Part shown: positions 1-9,084 of the stretch, in pieces
Numbering within the stretch: the stretch's first letter is position 1
How the letters are laid out: each line of letters begins with the position of its first letter
Assembly: GCF_050947875.1 (NCBI RefSeq)
Contig: NC_134569.1
Coordinates: forward strand, 189,530,067-189,594,066
DNA length: 64,000 nucleotides
Source: Dermacentor variabilis
Taxonomy: Eukaryota; Arthropoda; Arachnida; Ixodida; Ixodidae
Direction: 5' to 3'
Position numbers and translations under genes: made by a program
The notes under the pieces: generated by a model
Databases searched by the model: none
What the model was told of the DNA's origin: nothing
What the model saw: the letters and a program-made list of their open reading frames with translations, nothing else

Positions 1-682
1 AGCCGCCAACTTGTGACGCTAAGTTCAGCACTGCCGCGCCCCGCCACTTCTGCAACACCAGTCAGAACTTTGCCTCTGAAGGTACGTCGCAAAGAGTTTC
101 TCGCGCGTGGGGCGCTGGTGCTGAGTCAGTCATCGTCACCGGCGGCATTTCGGCCACTTGCGTTCAACCGTGGCTGCCAAGGCGCTCTTGTAGATATTCA
201 ATATATGCGGCCCGGGCTCTACTACAGTGGAATACTACTACAGGAATATCTGTGATGCTATGTACGTTACATCGCCGTAAGGCGCGAGAAAGCTGTCGTC
301 CTCCACGATTGACTTCGCACGATCTCTGCAGCTGCGAGACAGTTTGCCCGACGCAGCGGTCGCCAAATCGGGCGTCAGTGCCCGCTGCTTCACCTATTTT
401 ACTGCGCCGGCAGCCAGCGTCCGAGCGCAAACAAACTCGACCCCCTCCGTAATGCCGGCGCGCCTAGGGACAAACACCTACAACACGCGCTAAGAAACCT
501 CCTGCGTAGTGCCTAGGCAGAGTCATTTATTCTAGGAGGAAAAGCCCCCAGATTTTCTGCCTTGCGCCCGTCTTACTCGCGTGAAAAAGGCTCACGGTCG
601 TTCCTTCTTGGGGCATTCGCTATCGCTTCGGACACAATGGGAACTCTTCTCCGAGGGTAACTTTACTGACCTGACTTTACTA
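1..682. other. No supported gene; one arm of a distant direct repeat
   Basis: I see no coding sequence here with recognisable domains. The stretch at about 206-352 resembles about 4297-4424: both contain a GGCTCTACT block, then the shared string CGCCGTAAGGCGCGAGAAAG, then a GCGAGA-AGTTTG block, in the same orientation and order. The Merlin element complex lies between the two. The remainder is moderately GC-rich and unassigned. Confidence 0.5.
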
Positions 683-1223
683 GGTAACACGGAGTTTAGT
701 GTCACACATTACTTCCCCTACTTCTCTGGCTTCTGGATTGGATTGGCGCTGCTCACTACATGCTTGGGCGCGCTTTTCCGAGCGCAGATTAATGTGCGTC
801 TGGTATCCGCACTAGGCTTTTATACGATTGCTTGTCGCTGCTTTCATTTCCTCCGGTTTAAGTCGGCGCGGCTTGGTGCAGGCGCACAGACTTCGTGCGC
901 GCCTGCGTTTTTTGCACTGGTCTTTGAACACATCGCTCGCTGCTCGCGCTTATATCTAAGGAAATGCTGCGCCGCGGGCGTACCGTGTATATAAGCGCGC
1001 AGCAATGCCGGGCAACATTCATACAAAAGCAAAGGGTCAGAAAACTACGCTTTGTTTTCCATTACTTTGTCATGTACTTTCACATTGGGTAGCGCCGAGC
1101 GACCGCTTCTAACAAACGCTGACATGTGTCTTTGCAGCGCGTGTGGCCATTAATTGACTCCCACCACAGCCATGTGAGGTGCGACTCCAGCAGCGGTGCA
1201 GCCGGCGGAGAGGAGGTGGCGCT

Positions 1224-1633
1224 TCACTTTCTGCATGCCAATAACTTTCCATTTTTTTTTGCGTGCGAACGCCCGTGATCGGGCCCACAAAGTTCACGCT
1301 GTGGTTTAGTTTCCCATTCCAGATTTTGAGGCACGCTCCGTTAGCATCGACTAAGTTCGGGATGCAGTTGTATGCGGCCCATTCATCACTGTGGATGGTG
1401 GTCCCTGGTTCAACGTTGGATGCAATAATGGGGCCAAGCGTCGCCGCGTCTCGTCTGTCGACCTTGAATAGTAGGAGCTGCCCGGTGGTCACGCAGATCA
1501 TGTCGAATGCCCATGGTCCACGATCTGCAATGCCGCCGTGATTTTGGCGGCTCGGCGGAACGTTGTCGCCCGTCATCAGGCGGCCTCGATTGTGTTTTCG
1601 CTTGCCGCGAAGGAGGCATTTATCAATTTGCAC
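1224..1633 (-). pseudogene. Merlin/ISXO2-like transposase fragment (DDE domain)
   Basis: The minus-strand reading shows the hallmark order of the DDE_Tnp_IS1595/ISXO2 family. It has an IDKCLLRGKRKHNRGR block (first catalytic Asp), then VDRRDAATLGPII, then VEPGTTIHSDEWAAY (second Asp), then LNHSVNFVGPITG, TQK and ESYW (Glu). These enzymes cut and paste Merlin transposons in animals and IS1595-type elements in bacteria. Only the catalytic domain is present; the usual N-terminal zinc-ribbon/helix-turn-helix part is absent because the inverted second arm begins just upstream. The residues around the Glu carry an extra Lys (TQKKMESYW), and the tail is degenerate. It is non-functional but clearly identifiable. 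Confidence 0.85.
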
Positions 1634-1682
1634 AATCCTCCGAGGTCACCGAGAGGGGGTCGCACCAGCGGCTCGTCCCGCA

Positions 1683-2256
1683 CGACCTATCACGGGCGTT
1701 CACACGCAAAAAATAGAAAGTCGTTGGCAGAAAGTGAAGTGCCACCTCCTCTCCGCCGGATGCAGGGTAACTGCACCGCTGGAGTGGCACCTCACATGGC
1801 TGTGGTGGGAGTCAGTTAATGGCCACACGCGCTACAAAGACTCATTTCTGCGTTTGTTAGAAACGATCGCTCGGCGCTACCCAGTGTGAAGGTACATGAC
1901 AAAGTAATGGAAAAGAAAACGCAGTTTTGTGACCCTTTGCTTTTGTATGAATGTTTCCCGGCATTGTTGCGCGCTTACATACACGGTACGCCCGCGGCGC
2001 AGCACTTCCTTACATATAAGCGCGAGCAGCGAGCGACGTGTTCAAAGACCAGTGCAAAAAGCAGGTTCACACCATATCTGTGGGCCTCCACCAAACCGCG
2101 CCGAATCAATCCAGAGAAAATGAAAGCAGCGACAAGCGATCGTATAAAAGCCTAGTGCAAAAACTGTACGCACATTAATCGGCGCTCGGAAAAGCGCGCG
2201 CAAGCACGTAGTGAGCCGCGCCAATCCAATCCAGAAACCAGAGGAGGGGGGGAAGT
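1683..2256 (+). repeat. Right arm of the Merlin inverted repeat
   Basis: This is the inverted copy of about 683-1279. Its 5' part re-encodes the end of the transposase on the plus strand (ITGVHTQK, then ESRW, with Tyr replaced by Arg), followed by the same non-coding tail, including the stretch with GGATTGG/CCAATCC and a TATAAAAG-like string present in both arms. It is interrupted at 2256 by the nested element and continues at 3585. Confidence 0.75.
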
Positions 2257-3584
2257 CATAGAGTTTCATATTAGTATAGCTAGAGGGAAATCTGGCGCTG
2301 TGATCGTTCAACCATCATGGGAATGATGGGAAGTACAGGCTTCGGATTGGCATTCTGTTGACTGGCGAACCAGTCTACAAGTATTTTTTGGCAGTTTCGG
2401 TTTCGCTCCAGCCGCAATTGCTATAACCTGCAGTGAGACATGGCAACGCACAGCTCTCTGCCTTTGTTCTGTTGCTCGAAGTGACTACAGCGCGCTGGGC
2501 CAGCGGCTGGGACGATGTTTGTGTTGCGGTGTGCTGTCGAAGCCCTGACGAAAAATCGACAGCATCGTAAACGTTTAAAGAACGTGTTTTGAGCGTTTGG
2601 ACCTTGGTTTGTAAAGTGTGTTATGTTGGCGCTGTAGCGTTACATGTATTATTAAACTTCAGAATAAGAAAAAGAAGGTACTACTGATACGGGACATATA
2701 CAGTTGTACTTCTAGTGGCTTGACGATCAAATTTTATTGTGGGCTTCATTATGCATTGCTCGCTTATGTGCTCATTGAAATGCGTGTTTTAGGACTTTGA
2801 GAACACAAACTTACTTGTGGTAGGAAAGGTTGCTGCTTCCTGGCTCTAGTCTAGTGTCGCAAAATGGATGCGCGCAAAGCCACGCTGTAACGCTTCGGAA
2901 GCGGTACGCCAATATAAAATATGATGAAGCATACTCGTAGGAGGCCACTAGCGTCCAAGCTAGCACTGCAGCAGATGTGCTTAAAAGTACTTGAAGACGT
3001 TCAGCAATCGTGACAGCCGACGCAACCTTTCGAAAGAGCGAGAAAGTTCGCAAGTGCCTGTCGTCTGCGAAAAAAGTCTCGCGTTTGATGTGAGCAGGCG
3101 TCGTAGCAGACGACACTTGTGGCATTCCGCTCAAGGGCGCAACGCTTTGTCACAATACATCTTTATTTCCATAAATAATTGACGAGAATTTTTATATAAG
3201 TACATTCACGGTTGTTATTGCTGTTGCAAAAATAAATAAATAATTATTTTTTGGCGTTAAATCGGGAACAGAACCGCACAAGTATGGTGTGTCCTGGTGT
3301 AAAACCATAGTAGACCATGCTTCCATCTCAAAGTCATACAAAGTTTATGTAGCGTGTTCTACATTATATAACATACTGAAGAAACAGAAGTCGATTTTAC
3401 GCGATAATATTTGAGTATAGCTTTGTTTACTGCGCCACAGGCAAACGCCACTAGTCTAAAGACCGAAGTCAATCCGAAGTCTGTACTTCCCATCATTCCC
3501 ATGTAGGTTGAGGCAACGCTCATGAGAACCCCCGTAACACTAGCGCCACATTTCCCTCTAGGGTATTTATTTAGAAACTCTATG
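2257..3584. mobile_element. Nested 1328-bp terminal-inverted-repeat element with 8-bp TSD
   Basis: The element starts CATAGAGTTTC and ends GAAACTCTATG. It is flanked by a perfect 8-bp duplication GGGGAAGT at 2249-2256 and 3585-3592. The inverted repeats extend roughly 90-115 bp and share blocks such as CTAGAGGGAAAT, TGGCGCT and GGGAATGATGGGAAGTACAG. The duplication breaks the right arm of the Merlin element, so this insertion is younger than the Merlin. The interior (2350-3470) has only short open frames with no domain I recognise. An 8-bp duplication with CA...TG termini would fit the P or hAT superfamilies; which one is undecided. Confidence 0.75.
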
Positions 3585-3618
3585 GGGGAAGTAATGTGAC
3601 ACTAAGCTCAGTGTTACC

Positions 3619-3900
3619 GATTTGTGTACCTGTGGTTTGCTTTAGCGTTCTAAGCGCCACGTTTTGCAATGCGAAGCAGTCAATCGGTCGCCGTCGAGCG
3701 GCCAGCGAGACCATGGTGTACAGTTGCGGGCATGGTTCTGACTGGTGTTGTAGAAGTAGCTGGGCGCTTTTCTTGTTGCTGGGTGCTTTTCTCGTCGCGA
3801 CAATATATTGCGGTTTTTACAAGTGCTTCTCCAGCAGGGCATATGTAGCCGGCAAACGGAGGGCTCAGACAAACACTTGAGGGTATAGGAACGCTGTGTC
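3619..3900. other. No supported gene
   Basis: There is a short plus-strand open frame (to 3880) with no recognisable domain, which includes a Merlin-derived start. Nothing here supports a gene. Confidence 0.4.
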
Positions 3901-4078
3901 CAGTGGCGTAGCAACAGGGGGGGCCGGGGGGCCGTGGGCCCCGGGTGCAAGGGGTCAGTGAGGGGGGGGGGTGTCATATGCGTCTGAAGACACCCCTCTT
4001 TCCGCCAGCTACACCCGAGGAGGGGGGTGACAGAAGACCTATGGGCCCCGGGTGCCAGATGACCTAGCTACGCCACTG
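3901..4078. mobile_element. 178-bp hAT-like MITE
   Basis: Terminal inverted repeats are CAGTGGCGTAGC at 3901-3912 and GCTACGCCACTG at 4067-4078. The insertion is flanked by a perfect 8-bp direct duplication GCTGTGTC at 3893-3900 and 4079-4086. The interior is G- and C-rich with mirrored GGGCCCCGGGTGC blocks. It has no coding capacity. CAGTGG termini plus an 8-bp duplication fit a non-autonomous hAT element. Confidence 0.85.
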
Positions 4079-4580
4079 GCTGTGTCTTATGGCATGCAGC
4101 ACGTACCTGCTTTGCTTCCGTTTCGCCAACTCCGTGGTTCACGCCTACAGATGTTTGCACATGTTTTTGCAGAAGGACGTTCATTTAACTCAAAGCGGAC
4201 CATTAAAAATGCTTCCGAAGGGTCACAGAGAGCAGCATACGAAAAGCCTGCCACGAGCGAAGGTACCTCTTCAGAAGAGCAGACCCGGTCTCTACTGCGG
4301 GCTCTACTGCTCAGTAATGTTAAGATGTTACGTGATGTTAAGAGCGCCGTAAGGCGCGAGAAAGGTATAATCTGGCATGACTCACTCGGCACAAGCGCTG
4401 CATGCAGGTGCGAGAAAGTTTGTTCAACTTTTACATTTCTCCGCAAGTACGTTTCTCCACAAAGTTCGGGAATTAATATGTCAAAATTGGTGTCATCCTG
4501 AGAATTCTTCCCAAGTGGATCATCGCCTTGCGAACTCCACGACTAGAATTCGTGAGTTTCAATGTGGGCCGTAAGGTAAT
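4079..4580. other. No supported gene; second arm of the direct repeat
   Basis: The open frames here (for example 4052-4501) have no recognisable domain, and the longest one starts inside the MITE. The stretch about 4297-4424 is the partner of the direct repeat at about 206-352. Confidence 0.4.
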
Positions 4581-4589
4581 TGAAAATAA

Positions 4590-6280
4590 TTAGTGAAATT
4601 TTGCTAATTCTTCGATTTTGCTTTTCAATTTCTTGTTCGAATAGTGTCTTTGGATCATGAGAGCCTGGGAAGCATGAAGTCGCAGAGGGCGTGACTCAGC
4701 TTCGTAGACCACTTTCTTGTTTGATGCTGGCTGGGACTCCAAGGCAAAGTCAAGTCGAATACCTTTTCTGTGGATGGCTTCTAAGCGCTCGTATTGGCTA
4801 TCTGAGGGTGACATCAGGGGTGCGATCTTGTACGCGTTCCAAAATCGAACGGAGGCAGTCCGTTGTTTACGTCACGAAATAGGCGGTCCATTCCATTGCG
4901 TTTCTCCGATAGCAGACGACACGGAATGATTGACAGCAGCAAGACGCCACGGCTCATGTCCCAATTAATGTCATGGCGTTCGTCATGGTTCAAATTGACC
5001 AATCGTGTGCGGCTCGGTGGTACGAACCGCCTCCGTTCCATTTTGGAACGCTTAGATCGCACCCTAGAGGTAGCTGATACAGGATCCGATGGTAACCAAC
5101 GCTGTATGTAGCCGTAGCATCGACGTTGTGTGGTTGCCCCAGCGTATGCCAGCGACTCGCTTGATCACATGTAGCCTAGGTGACGAGACGCCACAACGTG
5201 GTCAACAACGCGGCGCCATAGTAGCCTGTGGTATAAGGTAGCGCCAAGAAATCGGACGTTGGTGACTTGTCGAGTCTGGTATACGTTCAAATTCAGCGTC
5301 AAGCGTCTAATTTTCTTTTCACTCAAGGAAATAGTACGAATGATGATTTGTCTGCTGATAGTGATAATCCAATCGTCGCCAAGTGGCCCTGATTGCAATT
5401 ACTGCTCCGTGGGCTATTCGTGTGAGGCGGCGGTGCCGCTAGCCCAAGATACCCATATGCAGATATCATCGGCATATATAGATATCTTCACTTGTGTTCG
5501 ATGGTTTAGTACTCTTGGGAGGCTAGTCATGGCGATGTTAAATAGTAAGAGAGATAAAACACTCCCCTATGGCACGCCGCGAAATATACGTATTTCATCT
5601 TTCAAAGTGTCGCCAAGACGAACTCTGATGCGACGTTCATTCAGAAACGTATGTATGACGTGCAAGAGATGAACCGTGACGTCTATAACTTGTAACTGGC
5701 TGACAATGGCTGTTTGAGACACATAGTCGTAAGCCTTGGAAACATCCATGAAAACAGCAAGTGTCGACAGGCCATCCGCACTAATGTGGCTTAGCAGGTC
5801 CAGCACATTGTCTTGAGTGATTAGACGCTGCCGAAACCCAGTCATGCACGATGGTAGTTTTCGACCCTGCTCGACATACCAAGTGAGTCTTGTGCACGCC
5901 ATTTTCTCCATTAGCTTTGCTGCACAGGAGGCCAGCGATACCGGTCTTCATACCTTGCTGGTCAAGCAGCGCGCTGACACGGACACAGTGAAGACAAAGA
6001 GGAAACTCGCTGCTGTCTTTTCCTGTTTGTCTTCACTGTGTCCGTGTCAGTGCGCTGCTTCACCAGCAAGGTATGATGATCACTCACCAACTAGCCCAAC
6101 TTTCCACGATACCGGTGTGTATGAGTCCAGAGCTGCAGGATTCTTTCCAGGCTTCAGAAGCGGTAGCACCCATGCTACCTTCCATAAATGTGGGATATCC
6201 AGGCTAGTCCACACTTGGTTAGAATATGTCAGCAAATCACGTCGTATTTCAACCGGTAGGTTGTCAGCATCTGAATACTG
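4590..6280 (-). pseudogene. LINE reverse transcriptase domain, broken
   Basis: The minus strand shows, in order, PVSL-ASCAAKLMEKMACTRL (split by an insertion), TGFRQRLITQDNV, AVFMDVSKAYDYV (first catalytic Asp block), IRIFRGVP followed by GSVLSLLLFNIAM, and SIYADDICIW (the YADD box, intact, near 5475). Then come the thumb blocks VTNVRFLGATL and ERLEAIHRKGIRLDF near 4790-4600. Frame changes occur around 5570 and 5160. It matches RTs of the Jockey/I group. Sequence stops being LINE-like near 4580. Confidence 0.8.
5946..6106. mobile_element. 161-bp self-complementary insertion with 10-bp TSD
   Basis: The string CGATACCGGT occurs at 5936-5945 and again at 6107-6116. Removing one copy plus the 161 bp between them restores the LINE reading TPVSLASCAAKLMEKM without a break, so this is a genuine insertion. 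About 5950-6075 forms a long hairpin: ATACCTTGCTGGT, GTGTCCGTGTCAG-type and TTTGTCTTCACTG-type segments are mirrored. The tail ends CACCAACTAGCCCAACTTTCC, a string I know from tick interspersed repeats. A short element mobilised by LINE machinery is the likeliest origin. Confidence 0.75.
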
Positions 6281-6585
6281 ATAAGGTCAGGTCTCACCGC
6301 ACAGCGACGTCGGAGGCTGCTCATAGCTAGTTCCAACTCTCTGAGTGTGAGAGGAGCATCCATTAGAGTCGACGATAGCGGCGGAGGCGGATTGGTTGTG
6401 CCGGCTCACCTGCCGGAAGAGGGTACTGCAGCAAAGGCATTCGCAAGACAAGTGAGCGTCTTCCCTAACTTCAATGATATGGCTTCAAATGGCTTGTTTG
6501 GTCGAACAGTTCCAGCAAGGTTATTAACGGCCCACCATATCCTTGGAACTGGCGGGAAGACCGATAGGCTTGCACAAAATGTTGC

Positions 6586-7408
6586 TTATTGATCTATTCT
6601 TAGCTTCCTTGTGTAACGTCGAATCACTGCGTTAATCCTGTTATATATAGTCTTCATTGGTGGGTCGCCCTTCGTCCTCATCAGCTTCCGTTCCGCTCTT
6701 CTACGGGCAGCGCATAGAATTTTGAGCTTTAGATCCGGAGCGGGGAAGTGGTGGGGTAGCTTCAGCTCAGCGGTAGCTAATCTCTTGCTGCGTAGCATGT
6801 TCGCGAGCAACTCTCCAGACAATTCGCTTAGGCCGTCCCTGTACGTATCCCAATGCGCCACAGGACAGGATCTTTGGCCGTTGGTTCTATATCCAGCAAT
6901 GTTAACAAAGACAGGGAAATGGTCGCTGTCCATTCTATCTTTATTTGTCGTTGGTGATGCGAGGATGTCCGCTGAGTAATTTCAAGTCGATGACACTACA
7001 AAAGGCCGGTGGTCGAAAAAACGGTGGCTGTTTGTCCTTTGCCACGCAGAGTCCCTCGGTGTCTAAAGCACTAACAATTTGCTTCCCACGTGGATCAATC
7101 GCCTTGTAGCCCCAGAAAGTATGGTGCGCGTTAAAGTCCACACATATAACCTTCGGAGCTGGGCAACGGCTGCAGAGGTCTCTTATTATTTTTCCCCTCG
7201 AGACCTTCAGGCGAGAGCTCACATAAGGAGGCCACGCTGAGGCTTCGGTTTCCCAGCCGCACTTGTACAGCAGTGACTCCCAAAGCCCCGCTGCAAAGGT
7301 GTTGAACTGGTAGAACGTAATGTGGTATTTCACGTCTGACATATAGCATGGCGCTTCCGTTCGGAAATGTCGGAGTACTTTGGTTTCCATGTGCGACATA
7401 ACCGGCAA
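6586..7408 (-). pseudogene. LINE endonuclease domain, broken
   Basis: Two consecutive minus-strand frames cover an exonuclease-endonuclease-phosphatase fold. They show VICVDFNAHHTFWG (the family motif is GDFNAxH; here Gly has become Val), a CSVIDL block, and MDSDHFPVFV (the SDH active-site motif). The linker region that follows in LINE ORF2 is rich in Lys/Arg. The first part of the EN domain is poorly preserved. This enzyme would nick genomic DNA to prime reverse transcription. Frameshifts make it inactive. Confidence 0.75.
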
Positions 7409-7459
7409 TTTATCTGGAACTGGGAAGACCAGCCTCGGACAGAGCCAATATTGGCACAG

Positions 7460-8985
7460 TCATGTTGCGTAAAAGAAGCGACAGTTCAGGTAAATGGCAC
7501 GCAAGATCCGCACAGTTCCGTTGCATAATAAGTGGCACCTTTGGGCGAGATGGTGAACAATGTGTCCTGACTGCATCCATATTGCTAGGTGCTTTAAGAA
7601 GAGGCAGAGCTTAGAATCACTGACTCGAGAGCCAGGACTATTTCGAGCATGTCCTTCATCGAGCTCGCCGGCATCTTCTCTATGTGTGACCGCAAGGCCT
7701 TCAAGAGGGCACGTAGCACCTGTTGTCAGTCCTACTGTGGTGTTTTTCATCGCAACGCGATTGGGGTCGCTGCAGTACAGGCACATAACTTGGCTGTTGC
7801 GATTCAGCAGTCTTCTCGTCTATGGGGCCTCTGTTCATTAATTTGAGTGTTTTAGCCGGTCCGCTACGCGATGGCACCACTGTGTCCTGGATTCTAGGAG
7901 AAGGCTTGACGTTTGGGAAATCAGTTTCACTCTTTGAGCTCCATTTGAATTCGTCTGACTCTCTGCGACTCTCCGTCTTTTTCTTCGTCGTATTTTGCTC
8001 ATCCTTTCCTGTTGGCCCCAAGATAAACGTTTTCTTTCGCTTTATTGCCGCCGCCTGCGTAGGCACTTGCTATAACCAGCTGGATGACCACCACTACAGT
8101 TTGTACAAAGAAAGTTCTCGCTGCACACGCATGTTTTGAAATCATGCGTTCCTCCACATCTACACCGCTTCTCACCACGGCAATACTTGGCCACATGTCC
8201 ATAGCGCTAACACTTGAAACATCGAGGTGGTGTCTCGACGTACTCGATGGTCCCGTGTCTTGTGAAGCCCAAATTGATCTTCTCTGGACGGTCTGTGTTT
8301 GGAGCGAACGTAAGAACCACGGTGCTGGTTCGCCTGGACTCCCAATCAGATTCGGAAGCTTGGACGCGTCTCGTGACTCTCCTTGCATGGTAAACACCTT
8401 GTGGCTTTAGGTATTCCAACAGTTCCTCATCAGTGTACCGCTTCGGTACTCCTCTAATAATACACATGTTTTGCAGGTATGAATTGGGCACCCGTGCTCA
8501 GATTGCAGCCGCTGCGATTGACTTGCAACTGAGAAGGGAGTTTGTATGCTCTTCTGTCTGGACATCTAGAAGCAGCGCTCCTTGAGCAGGGAATCAGTTG
8601 CTAACTGGCGATGCGCCAAGAATTTTCTCAATTTTCATAGACAGAACAATGGGATTCGCTTTTTTCAGGTCGGCTCCTTCTGTGGCAGGGGTAATAATCA
8701 CTGGGATTCTGACGGTCCTCTCAATGCGGTTACGCACAAGCCTGAAGTCTTCATCGTCCAGATCTGTGATGTCAGCTATGTTACAATCATCAATAAGCGC
8801 AGACTCGTCATCTGTTTCTGTAGCCTTATATCGCTTACACTCACGGTTGCTCTCACGGTCAGTCGGTTGCCTCTGGCCCGGTTTCAGGTCAGGCGTAGTC
8901 GTGGCGGAGCTCTCGCCGCTACCAGATCGGGCTCCTCTTCAGGCTCCTATCGAAGCGAAGGGAGGTGAAGGGCCCCCCGGCCTCC
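7460..8985 (-). pseudogene. LINE ORF1 (gag-like, CCHC zinc knuckle), broken
   Basis: The minus strand encodes an RRM-like stretch (CIIRGVPKRYTDEELLEYL at about 8460-8400), then PPRCFKC followed, across an in-frame stop, by a knuckle-like RYGHVAKYCRG. Next comes a TFILGPTGKDEQ block typical of tick LINE ORF1 proteins, then a Ser/Lys-rich tail to about 7460. ORF1 proteins of this group bind element RNA and act as chaperones during retrotransposition. At least one stop follows CFKC, and there are frame changes near 8080. It is not functional. Confidence 0.75.
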
Positions 8986-9084
8986 GGTAGTGAAGGTATC
9001 TTGGCGAGTCGTCCGAGGTCTTCGACAATTCTATTTGACAAAACGTCGAAAAAAATACAGAAATACTAGGAAGCGAGACAGCTG

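Larger units (their letters stand above)
683..3618 (-). mobile_element. Fold-back Merlin (IS1595/ISXO2-like) DNA transposon, interrupted by a nested element
   Basis: Two arms of about 600 bp are inverted copies of each other. The left arm runs 683 to about 1279; the right arm runs about 1688-2256 and resumes at 3585-3618 after a nested insertion. The outer ends are GGTAACAC at 683 and GTGTTACC ending at 3618. Each arm carries the 3' part of a Merlin transposase followed by the element's end, so the C-terminal half was duplicated in inverted orientation around a unique centre (about 1280-1687). GG...CC termini fit Merlin, but I could not find a matching 8-9 bp target duplication at 675-682/3619-3626. 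The element cannot be autonomous, because the N-terminal part of the transposase is missing. Confidence 0.75.
4580..8985 (-). mobile_element. Decayed non-LTR retrotransposon (I/Jockey group), ORF1-EN-RT, 3' end missing
   Basis: Reading the minus strand from about 8985 down to 4580 gives, in the expected order, an ORF1 protein with a CCHC knuckle, an apurinic-type endonuclease, and a reverse transcriptase through its thumb region. Many stops and frameshifts break the frames. Sequence identity to a LINE ends near 4580 in the post-RT region, so the 3' end (any RNase H, the 3' UTR and tail) is missing while the 5' half is retained. A 161-bp insertion splits the RT (5946-6106). The element lies against a P-type transposase relic on the right. 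Confidence 0.85.

Noticed and set aside
667..3627. Target-site duplication for the Merlin element
   Set aside because: The 8-9 bases outside GGTAACAC and GTGTTACC (CTTTACTA and GATTTGTG) do not match, so none is claimed.
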